A program made the translations under genes and the position numbers. Below are positions 23,880 through 35,358 of a stretch of DNA of 64,000 bases, in pieces. This stretch comes from Ulota crispa (Eukaryota; Streptophyta; Bryopsida; Orthotrichales; Orthotrichaceae). Location of the stretch: NCBI GenBank assembly GCA_963920765.1, contig OY987250.1, forward strand, positions 18,468,409-18,532,408, read 5' to 3'. The notes under the pieces are model-generated. The model was not told the DNA's origin. It ran no database searches and saw only the letters and a program-made list of their open reading frames with translations. Each line of letters opens with the position of its first letter. Position 1 is the stretch's first letter.

Positions 23880-24162
23880 TATTGAAAACATAGAGAAAAT
23901 AGACGAGCAAAGGCACACATGGTATACTCAAATGTATAAATTACAAATGGAAGAGATGAGAGGGTTCCCAAACCCTCTCATCTATATACTCTCCCAACCA
24001 CTCTCCCTTCACAAAACCATATGGGATAACCACTCTCATGGGCTGATCCTCCCTATGAAGTGCCTCCTACCACGTGCTCTCTCTCCAATGCTAAGTACCC
24101 CACCTAGCATATCTCCTTTGGCCTAGAGCAAACTCCTAATGCTCTATTCCAACCTTTCAACA
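23880..24162 (-). repeat. Copia LTR, element M0 3' LTR
   Basis: 283 bp, reading TATTGAAAAC to CCTTTCAACA on the plus strand, so inverse to P0. It is directly followed (plus-strand direction) by a polypurine tract in inverse form, CTCCCACTTT. Confidence 0.9.
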
Positions 24163-24368
24163 CTCCCACTTTGCGATTGGCCAAAGTCCCCAATGCCCAT
24201 GGCTCTCGTCAAACACTCATGCCTATCCCTCGCCAACGCCTTTGTCATCACATCCGCCAACATGTCCTCAGTTGGACAATACTCCAATGTGATGCTTCCC
24301 TTCTCCACTTTCTCCCTCACAAAATGGTGTTGCACCTCGATGTGTTTTGTCCTCGCATGGTGCACCGG
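24144..24368 (-). pseudogene. Copia pol 3' end (RNase H tail), element M0
   Basis: The minus-strand frame encodes the last ~70 residues of copia RNase H (includes HARTKHIEVQHHFVREKV). The frame's stop codon lies inside the LTR. It is cut at 24368 by the gypsy insertion and resumes at 34938. Confidence 0.85.
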
Positions 24369-26527
24369 TGTCCTGATGGACTTCCCTCCATCATGTAAAT
24401 ACTTGTTATTTCTTTATATTTGTGTTGATTTCAATAAATCAACAGTTGAGGCAAAAGGGGTGGTCGTGGTGAGGACCACGGTTTGGTGACAACGCAGCGG
24501 CCATAGATTCCAATGCGCTGCGCCGTCTTGTCACATGCACAGCTCAGGGGGGTAGGTAGCGGGTTGGCTGGGCCAATTTCCTGCCTCACTAGCTGCCAAG
24601 CCGTGAGCCGCCATCACCGCTCGACGAGTTCGATGGGATTCGAACCCGGACCGGCGGGCGGCCAGAGACGATCGCTTTTCCAGCCAACCAAGTCCACGAC
24701 TTGGCAACTGAAGACAAGCGTTTGACGCTATTATATGCTCGCAAGAGCACGTGGCCATTTTACGATGGTGTTTATTTTGTAATTTAATCATTTTCATATG
24801 TTTATCTAGAGATTTTGGAAGGCTCATATATTTTGCCTTTGTTTGAATAAAAATACTAAGGATTTAGAAGTCAATGGGAAAGGTGTGAAAGGAAAAGGGT
24901 TTTGGCATCTATGGTGGGGTTAGGATAAGGAGGAGCATGGGCTGATGTGCCCCACCTCCCTACCTTAGATAGGGTCGAAATTGTGGAGGAAAGATCCCTT
25001 AGTTGTTGGAAGTTAGTGTATGAGTGTTGGTGGGAAGAAAGGAAAAAATCCCGAAACTTTGAGAGGAGATTTTTTTCTGTGTATACGTGATTTTGAATTG
25101 AAATTTGAGGAGGTTGTTCCTTGTGTGATTACCTTTCCAAAATGAGTTTGCAAGTTTGATTTGGAGTTGTGATGCAAAAGTTATGAGTGTTTGAATTTTG
25201 GAGTCAAAAAGCCAAACTATGAAGAAAGGGTGAGACTTCGACAAGCCATAACTTATGATCCGTATATCATTTTGCAACAAGATTTGGAGAGAGTGTTTAT
25301 CTTATTATTGGCTTTCTAGAAAGTCTTTAAACTTGAGGTTTGAAACTTGGACGAGAAAGTTATGGAAGTGTGAAGGTTTGGAGGTGGCTGCCCTTTTGTT
25401 AGGAGAAAGCCGAGATTTTGAAGAGCTACAACTTTTGGACAGTATGAGATTTTCTTCTCAAAATTTTAGGAGTGATAGTTTGTTGTCATAGCTTTTCAAA
25501 TTGTCTTTAATCATTTCATTTGGAGTTTTATTGAAGAAGTTATAGTGGGTAGAAGTTGCGGGTTTGGGTGCTCTCTAAAAAATTGAGACCCACACTTTGA
25601 TTGACTAGAGCTTTCGGACAAAGTTTTGTTTTGAAGTGCAAATTTTATGGGTTGAAGCCAGTGATATCATCTTTTTAAATTGATATCACGTTTCTATGGG
25701 TGATGTATAGAACCAAAGTTATAGAGGTTTTTAGAGGCAGTGTTTAGTTTGTAAAGAGGAAGAAGAGCCTCTACTTTGAACTCGCATAACTTTTGGACAG
25801 TATCTTAGATTGAGTTGAAATTTAGAGGGATGTTAGAAGGTTAGGAGAGCTTTTCAAATTGCTATTACACTTAGCATTTGAATCTTTGAGCCATCTGTGG
25901 CATTAGATAGAAGGTTGCTGCCTTTTCTAGGACTTGTTATTTGTGATTTTCCCCATTGTTTTTATTAAAACATGAAGACTTGAAGACTTGAAGACATGAA
26001 GATTTGAAGATCTGAAGATATGAAGATTTCAAGAGGAATGTTTTGGGTTTATTTTTATGTATGTGTGGGATGTGGCTTTGTTATTCCTAGCCGGTTTTGG
26101 AGGCTCGTTTGTCAATTCATTTCCATTCTGTTTTGTAAACCTTGTTGCGGGCAGTTTGGGTTAAACCAAACTTAACCCCATTTATTGTTGTGGTGACGAA
26201 GTGGGATTGATCACCCACATGGTCGAGACTTGCTCTGTTCTCACGATCTGGAGTTTTGGCCAGCAGATCGTGAATTTGATTTTAGGATCTTGTCATACGG
26301 ACGGCAGCTCGTGTCTGCTGTCCCGATCTACCCGTCCCGTATCCAGTGGGCTCTTATCCCTACCTTGACCCTTATACCCTTAGAGCCAGCCACAGGATAG
26401 GCCAACGGAAGATTGAAGACTGAAGATTTGAAGAGAAGATCAAGATTGACAACGTTTTCAGTCGGCAACACACGATCGCAGCAAGACACCCTGCGTGTTC
26501 CCAAGGCGCGCTCCTCTCAACCCGACA
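24369..26527 (+). repeat. Gypsy 5' LTR
   Basis: An unusually long LTR (2159 bp). It contains a GC-rich tRNA-like block near 24540-24720 and a purine-rich run of GAAGACTTGAAGAC-type repeats around 25974-26033. Confidence 0.95.
24600..24725 (-). other. tRNA-like Pol III promoter block inside the gypsy LTR
   Basis: On the minus strand a perfect B-box GGTTCGAATCC (24646-24636) follows an A-box-like TGGACTTGGTTGG about 60 bases upstream. The arms do not fold into a good cloverleaf, so it is not a tRNA gene. It may be an old SINE captured by the LTR. The same block recurs at about 33010-33135. Confidence 0.45.
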
Positions 26528-26577
26528 TTTGGTGCTTCCACTGAGAGAGCTTTGGGGCGATTATTGCGTTTGTTGAT

Positions 26578-29166
26578 ATGGGAGACAGTAACGAGGCTTT
26601 CGGCGCCAATACCGGTGGTGCCGGTGGAGCTGATTTGCCTCGAGAGGTTCCAAGCGCCACTACCAGAGGTGTTGGTGGACCTCAGATGCCAATGGAGGAT
26701 CTCCTAAGAGCATTGGCCATATTCATGGAGCAACATCGAGCCAACCAGGGTGGTCAAGTAGCCACCGAGGCATTGAAAGCTGTTGTTGTGAAGACTGGTA
26801 GGTTTGACGGCAAGAACATAACGAAGTTTTTGCGAGCCTATGTTTGCGAGATGGAGGTGCATCAAGTTGATGAAAATCGAATGATGGCTACCTTCGACAT
26901 GGCAGTTGTGCCTGACATTCGTGACCGTGTGCGAGAGATCCGCGAAGGAGTTCACACTTGGATTGCCTTTGCTGAGCGTCTACGTGACGAGTACTTTGAC
27001 GAGGACACGAAAAGGATGACCAGAAGATCTTTTCTAGAATGGGTGGAGCAGCGGCCAGGAGACAACATGGGTGCTCATGAGCTGCTGAAGGCCTTTGAGA
27101 AGAAGTTTTCTCAGTTACCCATGATTGAGAGACGCCTCCTCAACACCAGGAAGGCAGAGCTTTTCCTTCAAGCAGCTGATGCTGCATTGGAGGATAGACT
27201 TCTTCTACTTCTTGGAGATCGTACCACAGAAGGTGGTTTTACCACCGATTGGAGAAGGGTGGAAGAGACCGTGACCTTGTTGGCCAAACAACAACGTGTG
27301 AGGTCAAGAGGATTTGGAGCAGGAGTAGACACTAATCCAATTTTAGTTCCAAAAAGTCCCAAAGTATCTTTTGCACCATCATCATCAACAACTCCAGGGT
27401 CTATCTTGAAGACCACCAAAACCAACGAAGGTAATGCTCTTGAAGAACTCATCAAGAGTTTTAAAGAGCTGAAGGTGGAGTTTATTGAGTTGAGGAAGTC
27501 TCAGGCATCTGGCTCTTCTTCATCGTCGCAGCCATCTGATGGAGGGAGGACATTCCCTTGGAGATGTATATGGTGTAATAAGAGCGAACAAGATGGCAAG
27601 CATCGCCTTCGAGACTGTACAGAGTGCGACGAGGCCTTGAAAGATGGCATCGTTGAATTTATTGACGGCAAGCTTCATGATTCATCCACAAAGACACCAT
27701 TGAAGACCAACTTTGGCAGAGGAGGGATGAAGAAACTTATGGAGGGAAAGATGGGACGATCTAGTTCCATACATGTACGTGAAGCTGATTCATACCACAT
27801 TGAAGTGGAGCAGCACTCAATTGGAGCTTCACCCACTCAGAGAGCCACACTAATGAAACGAGGAGCCCAAGCCATCAGAAATGTAACTGGATGGGAAGAC
27901 CCGGTTGATGCAAGCAGCATCAAAGCATTTTTGGAGAGAGATCAAGCCAATGTTGATCACTATGAGGCTTCAGTTGAAGAGAAGCGTGGGAGAGTTGAAG
28001 CCGAAGATGGTGAAGAGCCTTCATCAAAGAAGAGGGCTCAAGCGCAGAAAGATTCTGCAAATGAGTCGAAGCGCAGAGTACAAACGCGCTCGAAGACACA
28101 AAGTCCAAGCTTTGTGCACCCTGAGGATGATTTGCTTCCTGATAGAGACTGGGGGCAGTCTAGCGGCAGCGGAAGAGGCCATGAGAAAGAAGACTCTAGC
28201 AAGCCAAAGAGGAAGAGCCCTGCTTATAAGCTCCAGTCCGACATTGAGACCTCCATTGATATGAAGGGAATATTGGAAGAGAGGATCTTGGATGCCAAGA
28301 TCGAGTTCACATTGAGGGAAGCACTTGGCATAGCCAAGAAAGACTTCCATGAGCTGATCATCGACATCATCAAGCGAAAGAGACAGATGACAGCAGAGAC
28401 TGTGATGGTGAGTGCTTTGGACACTCACATGACCATCGATGAAGAGATTGAGATTGGCGAAGTTTTTGCCATGATGGGAGACCATGAGGTTCACTGCAGT
28501 GAAATTACACTCGCGGAGATGACAAGAAAAGAGCCAGAGAGGGTGCAGCGCTCAAATGGAAAGGCTAATGAGGCAAAAGTTCAGACATTTGATGATGAAG
28601 TATCAAAAGTTGAAGCTAAGATTTTTGAGTTCAGTTGTGATCATTCTATTGATGGACCTCATGATGTCGAGACTGAGTTTCAACAACCGTATTGGGCTAG
28701 AGCCACCACTGAAACAAGAGTGAAGCTTGGTGGAATGGATGAGTCTGTTTTGGCCCTTGTAGATCATGGTTCAGAGATCAACATCATATCTCGCAAGACC
28801 TATGAGAAGGGCAAATGGCCAATTGACACAGAACATGGCTGGGTGATGAGAGCAGCTAACAATGGGCGCAGTTCATTGTATGGAGCTTGCCCTTCAGTGC
28901 CAGCAAAGATTGGAGATGTGGAGGTTGAGCAGAATTTCTTTGTTCAAAATACTGGGGCATATCCAGTGCTTCTGGGCCAACCTTTCATCACTGCTTCACG
29001 CATGGAAACCAAAGTGTTGGATGATGGATCTCACTATGCTCGAATTCGAAGTATAGATGGGAAGAAGTCAGTGCAGTTCTTAACTGTGAGAGCTGACAAT
29101 GAGAGGCATCGAATGCAACTCAGAGAAGTATCTTTGCCGACTTCTCTGAACTTTCCGGATTTCTAG
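26578..29166 (+). CDS. Gypsy Gag-protease polyprotein
   Basis: 862 codons from ATG at 26578, 50 bases after the 5' LTR, to TAG at 29166. The product would form the nucleocapsid and process the polyprotein. The N-terminal two thirds are gag-like. A zinc-finger-like segment with spacing CX2CX8HX4C lies near residues 330-350 (CIWC..H..C), where the usual knuckle is CX2CX4HX4C. A retroviral-type aspartic protease is near residues 715-850 with catalytic triplet Asp-His-Gly at 729-731 (usual Asp-Ser/Thr-Gly), followed by the hydrophobic GQPF segment. The frame is intact, and pol follows in the -1 frame. Confidence 0.85.
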   Translation: MGDSNEAFGANTGGAGGADLPREVPSATTRGVGGPQMPMEDLLRALAIFMEQHRANQGGQVATEALKAVVVKTGRFDGKNITKFLRAYVCEMEVHQVDENRMMATFDMAVVPDIRDRVREIREGVHTWIAFAERLRDEYFDEDTKRMTRRSFLEWVEQRPGDNMGAHELLKAFEKKFSQLPMIERRLLNTRKAELFLQAADAALEDRLLLLLGDRTTEGGFTTDWRRVEETVTLLAKQQRVRSRGFGAGVDTNPILVPKSPKVSFAPSSSTTPGSILKTTKTNEGNALEELIKSFKELKVEFIELRKSQASGSSSSSQPSDGGRTFPWRCIWCNKSEQDGKHRLRDCTECDEALKDGIVEFIDGKLHDSSTKTPLKTNFGRGGMKKLMEGKMGRSSSIHVREADSYHIEVEQHSIGASPTQRATLMKRGAQAIRNVTGWEDPVDASSIKAFLERDQANVDHYEASVEEKRGRVEAEDGEEPSSKKRAQAQKDSANESKRRVQTRSKTQSPSFVHPEDDLLPDRDWGQSSGSGRGHEKEDSSKPKRKSPAYKLQSDIETSIDMKGILEERILDAKIEFTLREALGIAKKDFHELIIDIIKRKRQMTAETVMVSALDTHMTIDEEIEIGEVFAMMGDHEVHCSEITLAEMTRKEPERVQRSNGKANEAKVQTFDDEVSKVEAKIFEFSCDHSIDGPHDVETEFQQPYWARATTETRVKLGGMDESVLALVDHGSEINIISRKTYEKGKWPIDTEHGWVMRAANNGRSSLYGACPSVPAKIGDVEVEQNFFVQNTGAYPVLLGQPFITASRMETKVLDDGSHYARIRSIDGKKSVQFLTVRADNERHRMQLREVSLPTSLNFPDF

Positions 29167-29180
29167 AGGGCACACGTGGG

Positions 29181-32100
29181 ATGTGGGGATTCACGGGTGC
29201 CAAGGATATCAATACTAGAGAATTCCCCAATATACATACTGCTATCAAGTGTGGATTTTTGAGCGTGACAAAGTGTGGATTTGCAAGTTTCATGGATGCC
29301 AAAGATTTGGACCATGTACATAGAAGATTTATCAAAAAGAAGGAGAAAAACCTAAAAAAAATGAAGGTTTTTGAAGAAGATGAGAGCATTACTGGTGTGT
29401 ATGAAGAAAGTGGCATGCCAGATGATATCTTGCATACTCTGCAAGATTTGAAGACAAATGAGGATGCAGAGCCGACTACTCATTGTCTTATTGATGTCCA
29501 TACAGCTGCAATGCATCATGAGATTTACACAGCAATGGCAAAGCTGTGTTCTTCTAATATCGATGAATATAGACCTGAAGCTGCAGTACATACCAAGTAC
29601 AAGACTGTGAACAAGAAGGTGAAGCCAGTGGCTACTCAGCTACCATTTGACACTGATGATCACATCAAACAAGCTGAAAAAGAGCCAAGTTTGAGAGAGT
29701 CAAGGAGAATTGGACACAAATTCACCAAAGAGACTCTAGCTAACCTCAAGATTGGAGGAGATGGTTTCCTGACTGAGCCAGAGAAAAAGAAATTTCAAGA
29801 CATGCTTTTGATGCATGGAAAGGCTTTTGCTTCTTCTTCAGATGAGATTGGGTGTGTGCAGCCAAGTGTTGTAGCACCAATGGTCATATTCACAGTACCA
29901 CATATACCATGAGATTTGAAGCCTATTCCAGTGCCTAGAGCTCTACTGCCAAAATTAGTGGAGTTGCTCAAAGAAAAGACGCGCATGGGCATACTAGAGC
30001 CTTCAATGGCTCCATATTCAAACCGTTGGTTTACTGTGCCAAAGAAGTCAGGAGCATTGAGGTTCATCCAAGATATGCAGCCTGCAAACAAAGTTACAAT
30101 CAGAAACAAAGGATCAGGCCCTGTTGTTGACGAAGTGGCGGAGGCATTTGCTGGACATGCAATCTATTCCATTGGAGATCTATACTCTGGTTATGATCAA
30201 TTCCAACTTGCTGCTCAAAGCAGGGATTTGACGACCATGAAGACTCCTCTTGGATTGGTGCGTATGTGCACATTGCCTCAAGGCGCTACTAATTCAGTGG
30301 CACATATGCAAAACGCTATGAATCAAATTCTAAGAGACTTTGTGCCAGAGAAAACCATACCTTTTGTGGATGATATCCCAATAAAAGGATGCGAGGAAAA
30401 TCAAAGAGACTTGACAGTTCAGAGTGATGGTTGCCGAGCCTTTGTAAGCAACCATATCCATGACGTGGCTCAAATCTTGGGCAGACTTGAGGAGGTGAAT
30501 TTGACTCTATCCATTGATAAGTCAAAATTTGGGGTGAATGAAATTCTGGTGGTTGGGCACTTATGTGGCTCTTATGGAAGAAAACCTAATCCTGAAAAGA
30601 TTGATGCTATTGGAAGAATGAAAGCCTGTAGCAATATCACCGAAGTAAGGAGGTTTCTTGGAGCTTGTGTCTTCTACCACATATGGATTCCCCATTTTGC
30701 TCATATATCAGAGCCTCTCTACAAATTATTGCGTAAGAGGACCAAATTCATTTGGGAAAATGAGCAAAACTTGGCTATGGAAGAGTTGAAGAGGATTTTG
30801 GAGTCGCCACCAGTTCTCAAGCAAGTGAACTATGATTGCAAGAGGCCGGTGATCGTGACTGTTGACACAAGTCCAATTGCCATAGGTTGGGCTATTGGAC
30901 AAGATGATGAGGAAGGCAAAAGATTTGCTATTCGATTTGGAGCAAGGATTTTGACAGAGCGTCAGAGAGCATATCCACAAGTGAAAAGAGAACTATGGGG
31001 TGCTCTTACAGCTCTGAAGGCGGACAGAAATTACCTTATTGGAGCAGAGGTGGTACTGGAGACTGATTGCTTACCTTTGCTGGGGATGATAGCAAATTGT
31101 TCTTCACCAGACATTGCAATGCTTCGATGGATCGCCTACATCAAATCCATGAATCCGGTTCTAGTACACATTGAAGGCAAAAAGAATTCTGTTGCCGATA
31201 TGTTGTCTAGAGCAAGGTATTCTAATGAAGATGAGATGATGGGCCACGAAGATGTCGAAGATTTATTGCATGGAGGCTATGTGGTGACGATAGATGCTGA
31301 GAGCTCATCGATCGATGCTTTGCCATTCAAAACTGAGCTTTATGAAGAAAAATTGAGAGACATTGCGCTATATTTAAGCACAATGAAGCTGCAAGAAGGA
31401 TGGACAGACAAAACATTCAAAGACATCAGGCATCAATCCTATAGATATCTTTTGAGAGAAGGATTTCTATGGAAGAGGGCAAAAAGAGCTGATGAAGTAC
31501 CATTGAGAGTGGTGGGGGACTCTAAGACCAAAGCTGAAGTTCTCAAGGAGTTCCATGATGCTCTTTGGGCAGGTCACAGAGGTGTATGGGCCACTTATAC
31601 AAAAATCAAGGAGAGGTACTGGTGAAAAGGACTTTACAAAGACGTTGAAGAGTTTGTAGTTTCTTGTGTGGTGTGCCAATTGCAATCCAAGGTGCGCCAC
31701 AGAGATGAATTACATCCTACTTACCCTCTAGCGATCCATTTTCAGTGGATGATAGATTTGGTAGCCATGCCAAATGCTATGTGGGGAATGAAGTACCTTG
31801 TTTTGGCACGAGAGGAGCTCTCAAACTTCGTTGAGGGCAGAGCCTTGAGGACTAAGGCTACCGAAAATGTATGCCGATTTATACTCGAAGACATCTTCAG
31901 TCGTTATGGCAGCATTGGCCGAATGAGAGCTGACAGAGGAGAACTAAATGCCACTGAGGCCAAAGAGTTCTTCAAACGTTATGGTGTGCAGTTGAAGCTG
32001 ACGACAGCTTACAACCCTGAGGCTAATGGCAAAATTGAGAGAGGGCATCCTCCGATCATTCATGCTTTGGTTAAAGCTTGTAAAGGCAAACCAAATATGT

Positions 32101-32768
32101 GGCCAAAGCTATTACCATTTGCTTTGTGGGCCGACAGAACTACGCACAGTACAGTTACTGGTTACATGCCTGTCGAACTTGTGTATGGGCAGAAACCTAT
32201 TATGCCGGCGGAAGAGGATATTCCCACATGGGTGTTTCTTTCATGGGAGGACGGTATAAGCAGAGAAAGATTGTTGGAACTTCGGATTCAGCAGCTTGGA
32301 AGGTTGTCAAGTGACCTTGATATCGCATTGGAGAAGATGAAGACAGCGAGGCTCAGCAATAAAGAGCGATTTGACAAAACACACAGATTAAGAACCAAGC
32401 AGATCAGAGAGGGTGATTGGGTCCTTGTATTTGACAGTACATTGGAGCATCAGCATAGTACAGTGCGCAAATTTGCTAAGAGATGGTTTGGACCCTATAT
32501 TGTGATGAAAGTGCACACCAACGGCACTTATTCACTTAGGGAATTGGATGGGACTTTTCTGCGCGTGCCTGTTGCTGGTAAACGAATCAAAGCTTTTCGA
32601 AGGAGTGGAAAATTTCATCATGAAGACTTTGAGGAGATTTTTAACCCTCAAGAGATGGAAAGCCACGAAAGAACTGAAGATAAAGATGAAGATTCAGAAG
32701 ATGCAGAAGACAACCAAGATATTCATGACGAGCAAACTTGGCACATACCGGAGGATGTGCAGGTTTAG
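29181..32768 (+). pseudogene. Gypsy Pol: reverse transcriptase, RNase H, integrase, with two TGA stops
   Basis: One continuous frame carries the linker (29181-29912), RT-RNase H (to 31625) and integrase (to 32768). It is broken only by TGA at 29910-29912 and 31623-31625. RT shows FVDD at 30363-30374, in place of the usual YxDD. RNase H begins near the VTVDTSPIAIGWAIG segment. Integrase has a CVVC zinc pair and a D..D..E series (WMIDLV, RADRGE, NGKIERGH). No chromodomain is seen, and the C-terminus is acidic. Both stops fall where relatives usually have Trp, a single G-to-A change each. Confidence 0.9.
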
Positions 32769-32778
32769 AGAGGGTGCA

Positions 32779-34937
32779 TGTCCTGATGGACTTCCCTCCA
32801 TCATGTAAATACTTGTTATTTCTTTATATTTGTGTTGATTTCAATAAATCAACAGTTGAGGCAAAAGGGGTAACCGTGGTGAGGACCACGGTTTGGTGAC
32901 AACGCAGCGGCCATAGATTCCAATGCGCTGCGCCGTCTTGTCACATGCACAGCTCAGAGGGGTAGGTAGCGGGTTGGCTGGGCCAATTTCCTGCCTCACT
33001 AGCTGCCAAGCCGTGAGCCGCCATCACCGCTCGACGAGTTCGATGGGATTCGAACCCGGATTGGCGGGCGGCCAGAGACGATCGCTTTTCCAGCCAACCA
33101 AGTCCACGACTTGGCAACTGAAGACAAGCGTTTGACGCTATTATATGCTCGCAAGAGCACGTGGCCATTTTACGATGGTGTTTATTTTGTAATTTAATCA
33201 TTTTCATATGTTTATCTAGAGATTTTGGAAGGCTCATATATTTTGCCTTTGTTTGAATAAAAATACTAAGGATTTAGAAGTCAATGGGAAAGGTGTGAAA
33301 GGAAAAGGGTTTTGGCATCTATGGTGGGGTTAGGATAAGGAGGAGCATGGGCTGATGTGCCCCACCTCCCTACCTTAGATAGGGTCGAAATTGTGGAGGA
33401 AAGATCCCTTAGTTGTTGGAAGTTAGTGTATGAGTGTTGGTGGGAAGAAAGGAAAAAATCCCGAAACTTTGAGAGGAGATTTTTTTCTGTGTATACGTGA
33501 TTTTGAATTGAAATTTGAGGAGGTTGTTCCTTGTGTGATTACCTTTCCAAAATGAGTTTGCAAGTTTGATTTGGAGTTGTGATGCAAAAGTTATGAGTGT
33601 TTGAATTTTGGAGTCAAAAAGCCAAACTATGAAGAAAGGGTGAGACTTCGACAAGCCATAACTTATGATCCGTATATCATTTTGCAACAAGATTTGGAGA
33701 GAGTGTTTATCTTATTATTGGCTTTCTAGAAAGTCTTTAAACTTGAGGTTTGAAGCTTGGACGAGAAAGTTATGGAAGTGTGAAGGTTTGGAGGTGGCTG
33801 CCCTTTTGTTAGGAGAAAGCCGAGATTTTGAAGAGCTACAACTTTTGGACAGTATGAGATTTTCTTCTCAAAATTTTAGGAGTGATAGTTTGTTGTCATA
33901 GCTTTTCAAATTGTCTTTAATCATTTCATTTGGAGTTTTATTGAAGAAGTTATAGTGGGTAGAAGTTGCGGGTTTGGGTGCTCTCTAAAAAATTGAGACC
34001 CACACTTTGATTGACTAGAGCTTTCGGACAAAGTTTTGTTTTGAAGTGCAAATTTTATGGGTTGAAGCCAGTGATATCATCTTTTTAAATTGATATCACG
34101 TTTCTATGGGTGATGTATAGAACCAAAGTTATAGAGGTTTTTAGAGGCAGTGTTTAGTTTGTAAAGAGGAAGAAGAGCCTCTACTTTGAACTCGCATAAC
34201 TTTTGGACAGTATCTTAGATTGAGTTGAAATTTAGAGGGATGTTAGAAGGTTAGGAGAGCTTTTCAAATTGCTATTACACTTAGCATTTGAATCTTTGAG
34301 CCATCTGTGGCATTAGATAGAAGGTTGCTGCCTTTTCTAGGACTTGTTATTTGTGATTTTCCCCATTGTTTTTATTAAAACATGAAGACTTGAAGACTTG
34401 AAGACATGAAGATTTGAAGATCTGAAGATATGAAGATTTCAAGAGGAATGTTTTGGGTTTATTTTTATGTATGTGTGGGATGTGGCTTTGTTATTCCTAG
34501 CCGGTTTTGGAGGCTCGTTTGTCAATTCATTTCCATTCTGTTTTGTAAACCTTGTTGCGGGCAGTTTGGGTTAAACCAAACTTAACCCCATTTATTGTTG
34601 TGGTGACGAAGTGGGATTGATCACCCACATGGTCGAGACTTGCTCTGTTCTCACGATCTGGAGTTTTGGCCAGCAGATCGTGAATTTGATTTTAGGATCT
34701 TGTCATACGGACGGCAGCTCGTGTCTGCTGTCCCGATCTACCCGTCCCGTATCCAGTGGGCTCTTATCCCTACCTTGACCCTTATACCCTTAGAGCCAGC
34801 CACAGGATAGGCCAACGGAAGACTGAAGACTGAAGATTTGAAGAGAAGATCAAGATTGACAACGTTTTCAGTCGGCAACGCACGATCGCAGCAAGACACC
34901 CTGCGTGTTCCCAAGGCGCGCTCTTCTCAACCCGACA
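32779..34937 (+). repeat. Gypsy 3' LTR
   Basis: The same length as the 5' LTR (2159 bp). It is preceded by the purine-rich AGAGAGGGTGCA. Differences from the 5' LTR lie near positions equivalent to 24462-24465, 24549, 24651-24652, 25345, 26413, 26470 and 26513. Confidence 0.95.
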
Positions 34938-35075
34938 CCGGGTTCTTGGCAAGAGCTATGGCACCTTGATTGTCACACATGATCAACGTGCTCTCCACGT
35001 CTTCACACCCCACATCTTCCAAGAGCTGCCTTAGCTATATGGCCTCTCTGATACAATGGCTAGCTGCCATGTACT
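34938..35075 (-). pseudogene. Continuation of copia element M0 pol fragment
   Basis: Minus-strand RNase H coding that joins to 24163-24368 across the gypsy insertion. It is cut at 35075 by the 5' LTR of P1. The remainder of M0 is not found anywhere to the right. Confidence 0.85.
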
Positions 35076-35358
35076 TGTTGAAAGGTTAGAATACAGCATT
35101 AGGAGTTTGCTCTAGGCCAAAGGAGATATGCTAGGTGGGGTACTTAGCATTAGAGAGAGAGCACGTGGTAGCAGGCACTTCATAGGGAGGATCAGCCCGT
35201 GAGAGTGGTTATCCCATATGGTTTGGTGAAGGGAGAGTGGTTGGGAGAGTATATAGATGAGAGGGTTTGGGAACCCTCTCATCTCTTCCATTTGTATCTT
35301 ATACATTTGAGTATACCATGTGTGCCTTTGCTCTTCTATCTTCCCTATGTTTTCAATA
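35076..35358 (+). repeat. Copia LTR, P1 5' LTR
   Basis: TGTTGAAAGG to TTTTCAATA, 283 bp. It differs from the P1 3' LTR at roughly ten sites (about 3.5%). Confidence 0.95.

Larger units (their letters stand above)
24369..34937 (+). mobile_element. Complete Ty3/gypsy LTR retrotransposon
   Basis: Two 2159-bp LTRs (24369-26527, 32779-34937) begin TGTCCTGATGG and end CCCGACA. Between them lie a primer-site-like TTTGGTGCTTCCACTGAG, gag-protease, and an RT-RNase H-integrase frame, the gypsy gene order. It sits inside copia element M0: CCGG at 24365-24368 and again at 34938-34941 is the apparent target duplication (4 bp, or up to CACCGG if the end is placed two bases earlier). The LTRs differ at about ten positions by eye, so the insertion is recent relative to the copia copies. 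Two in-frame TGA codons interrupt pol, so this copy is probably not autonomous. Confidence 0.95.

Noticed and set aside
24636..24646. A tRNA gene in the gypsy LTR
   Set aside because: The B-box is perfect, but the T-stem and acceptor pairing fail, so it is tRNA-like only.
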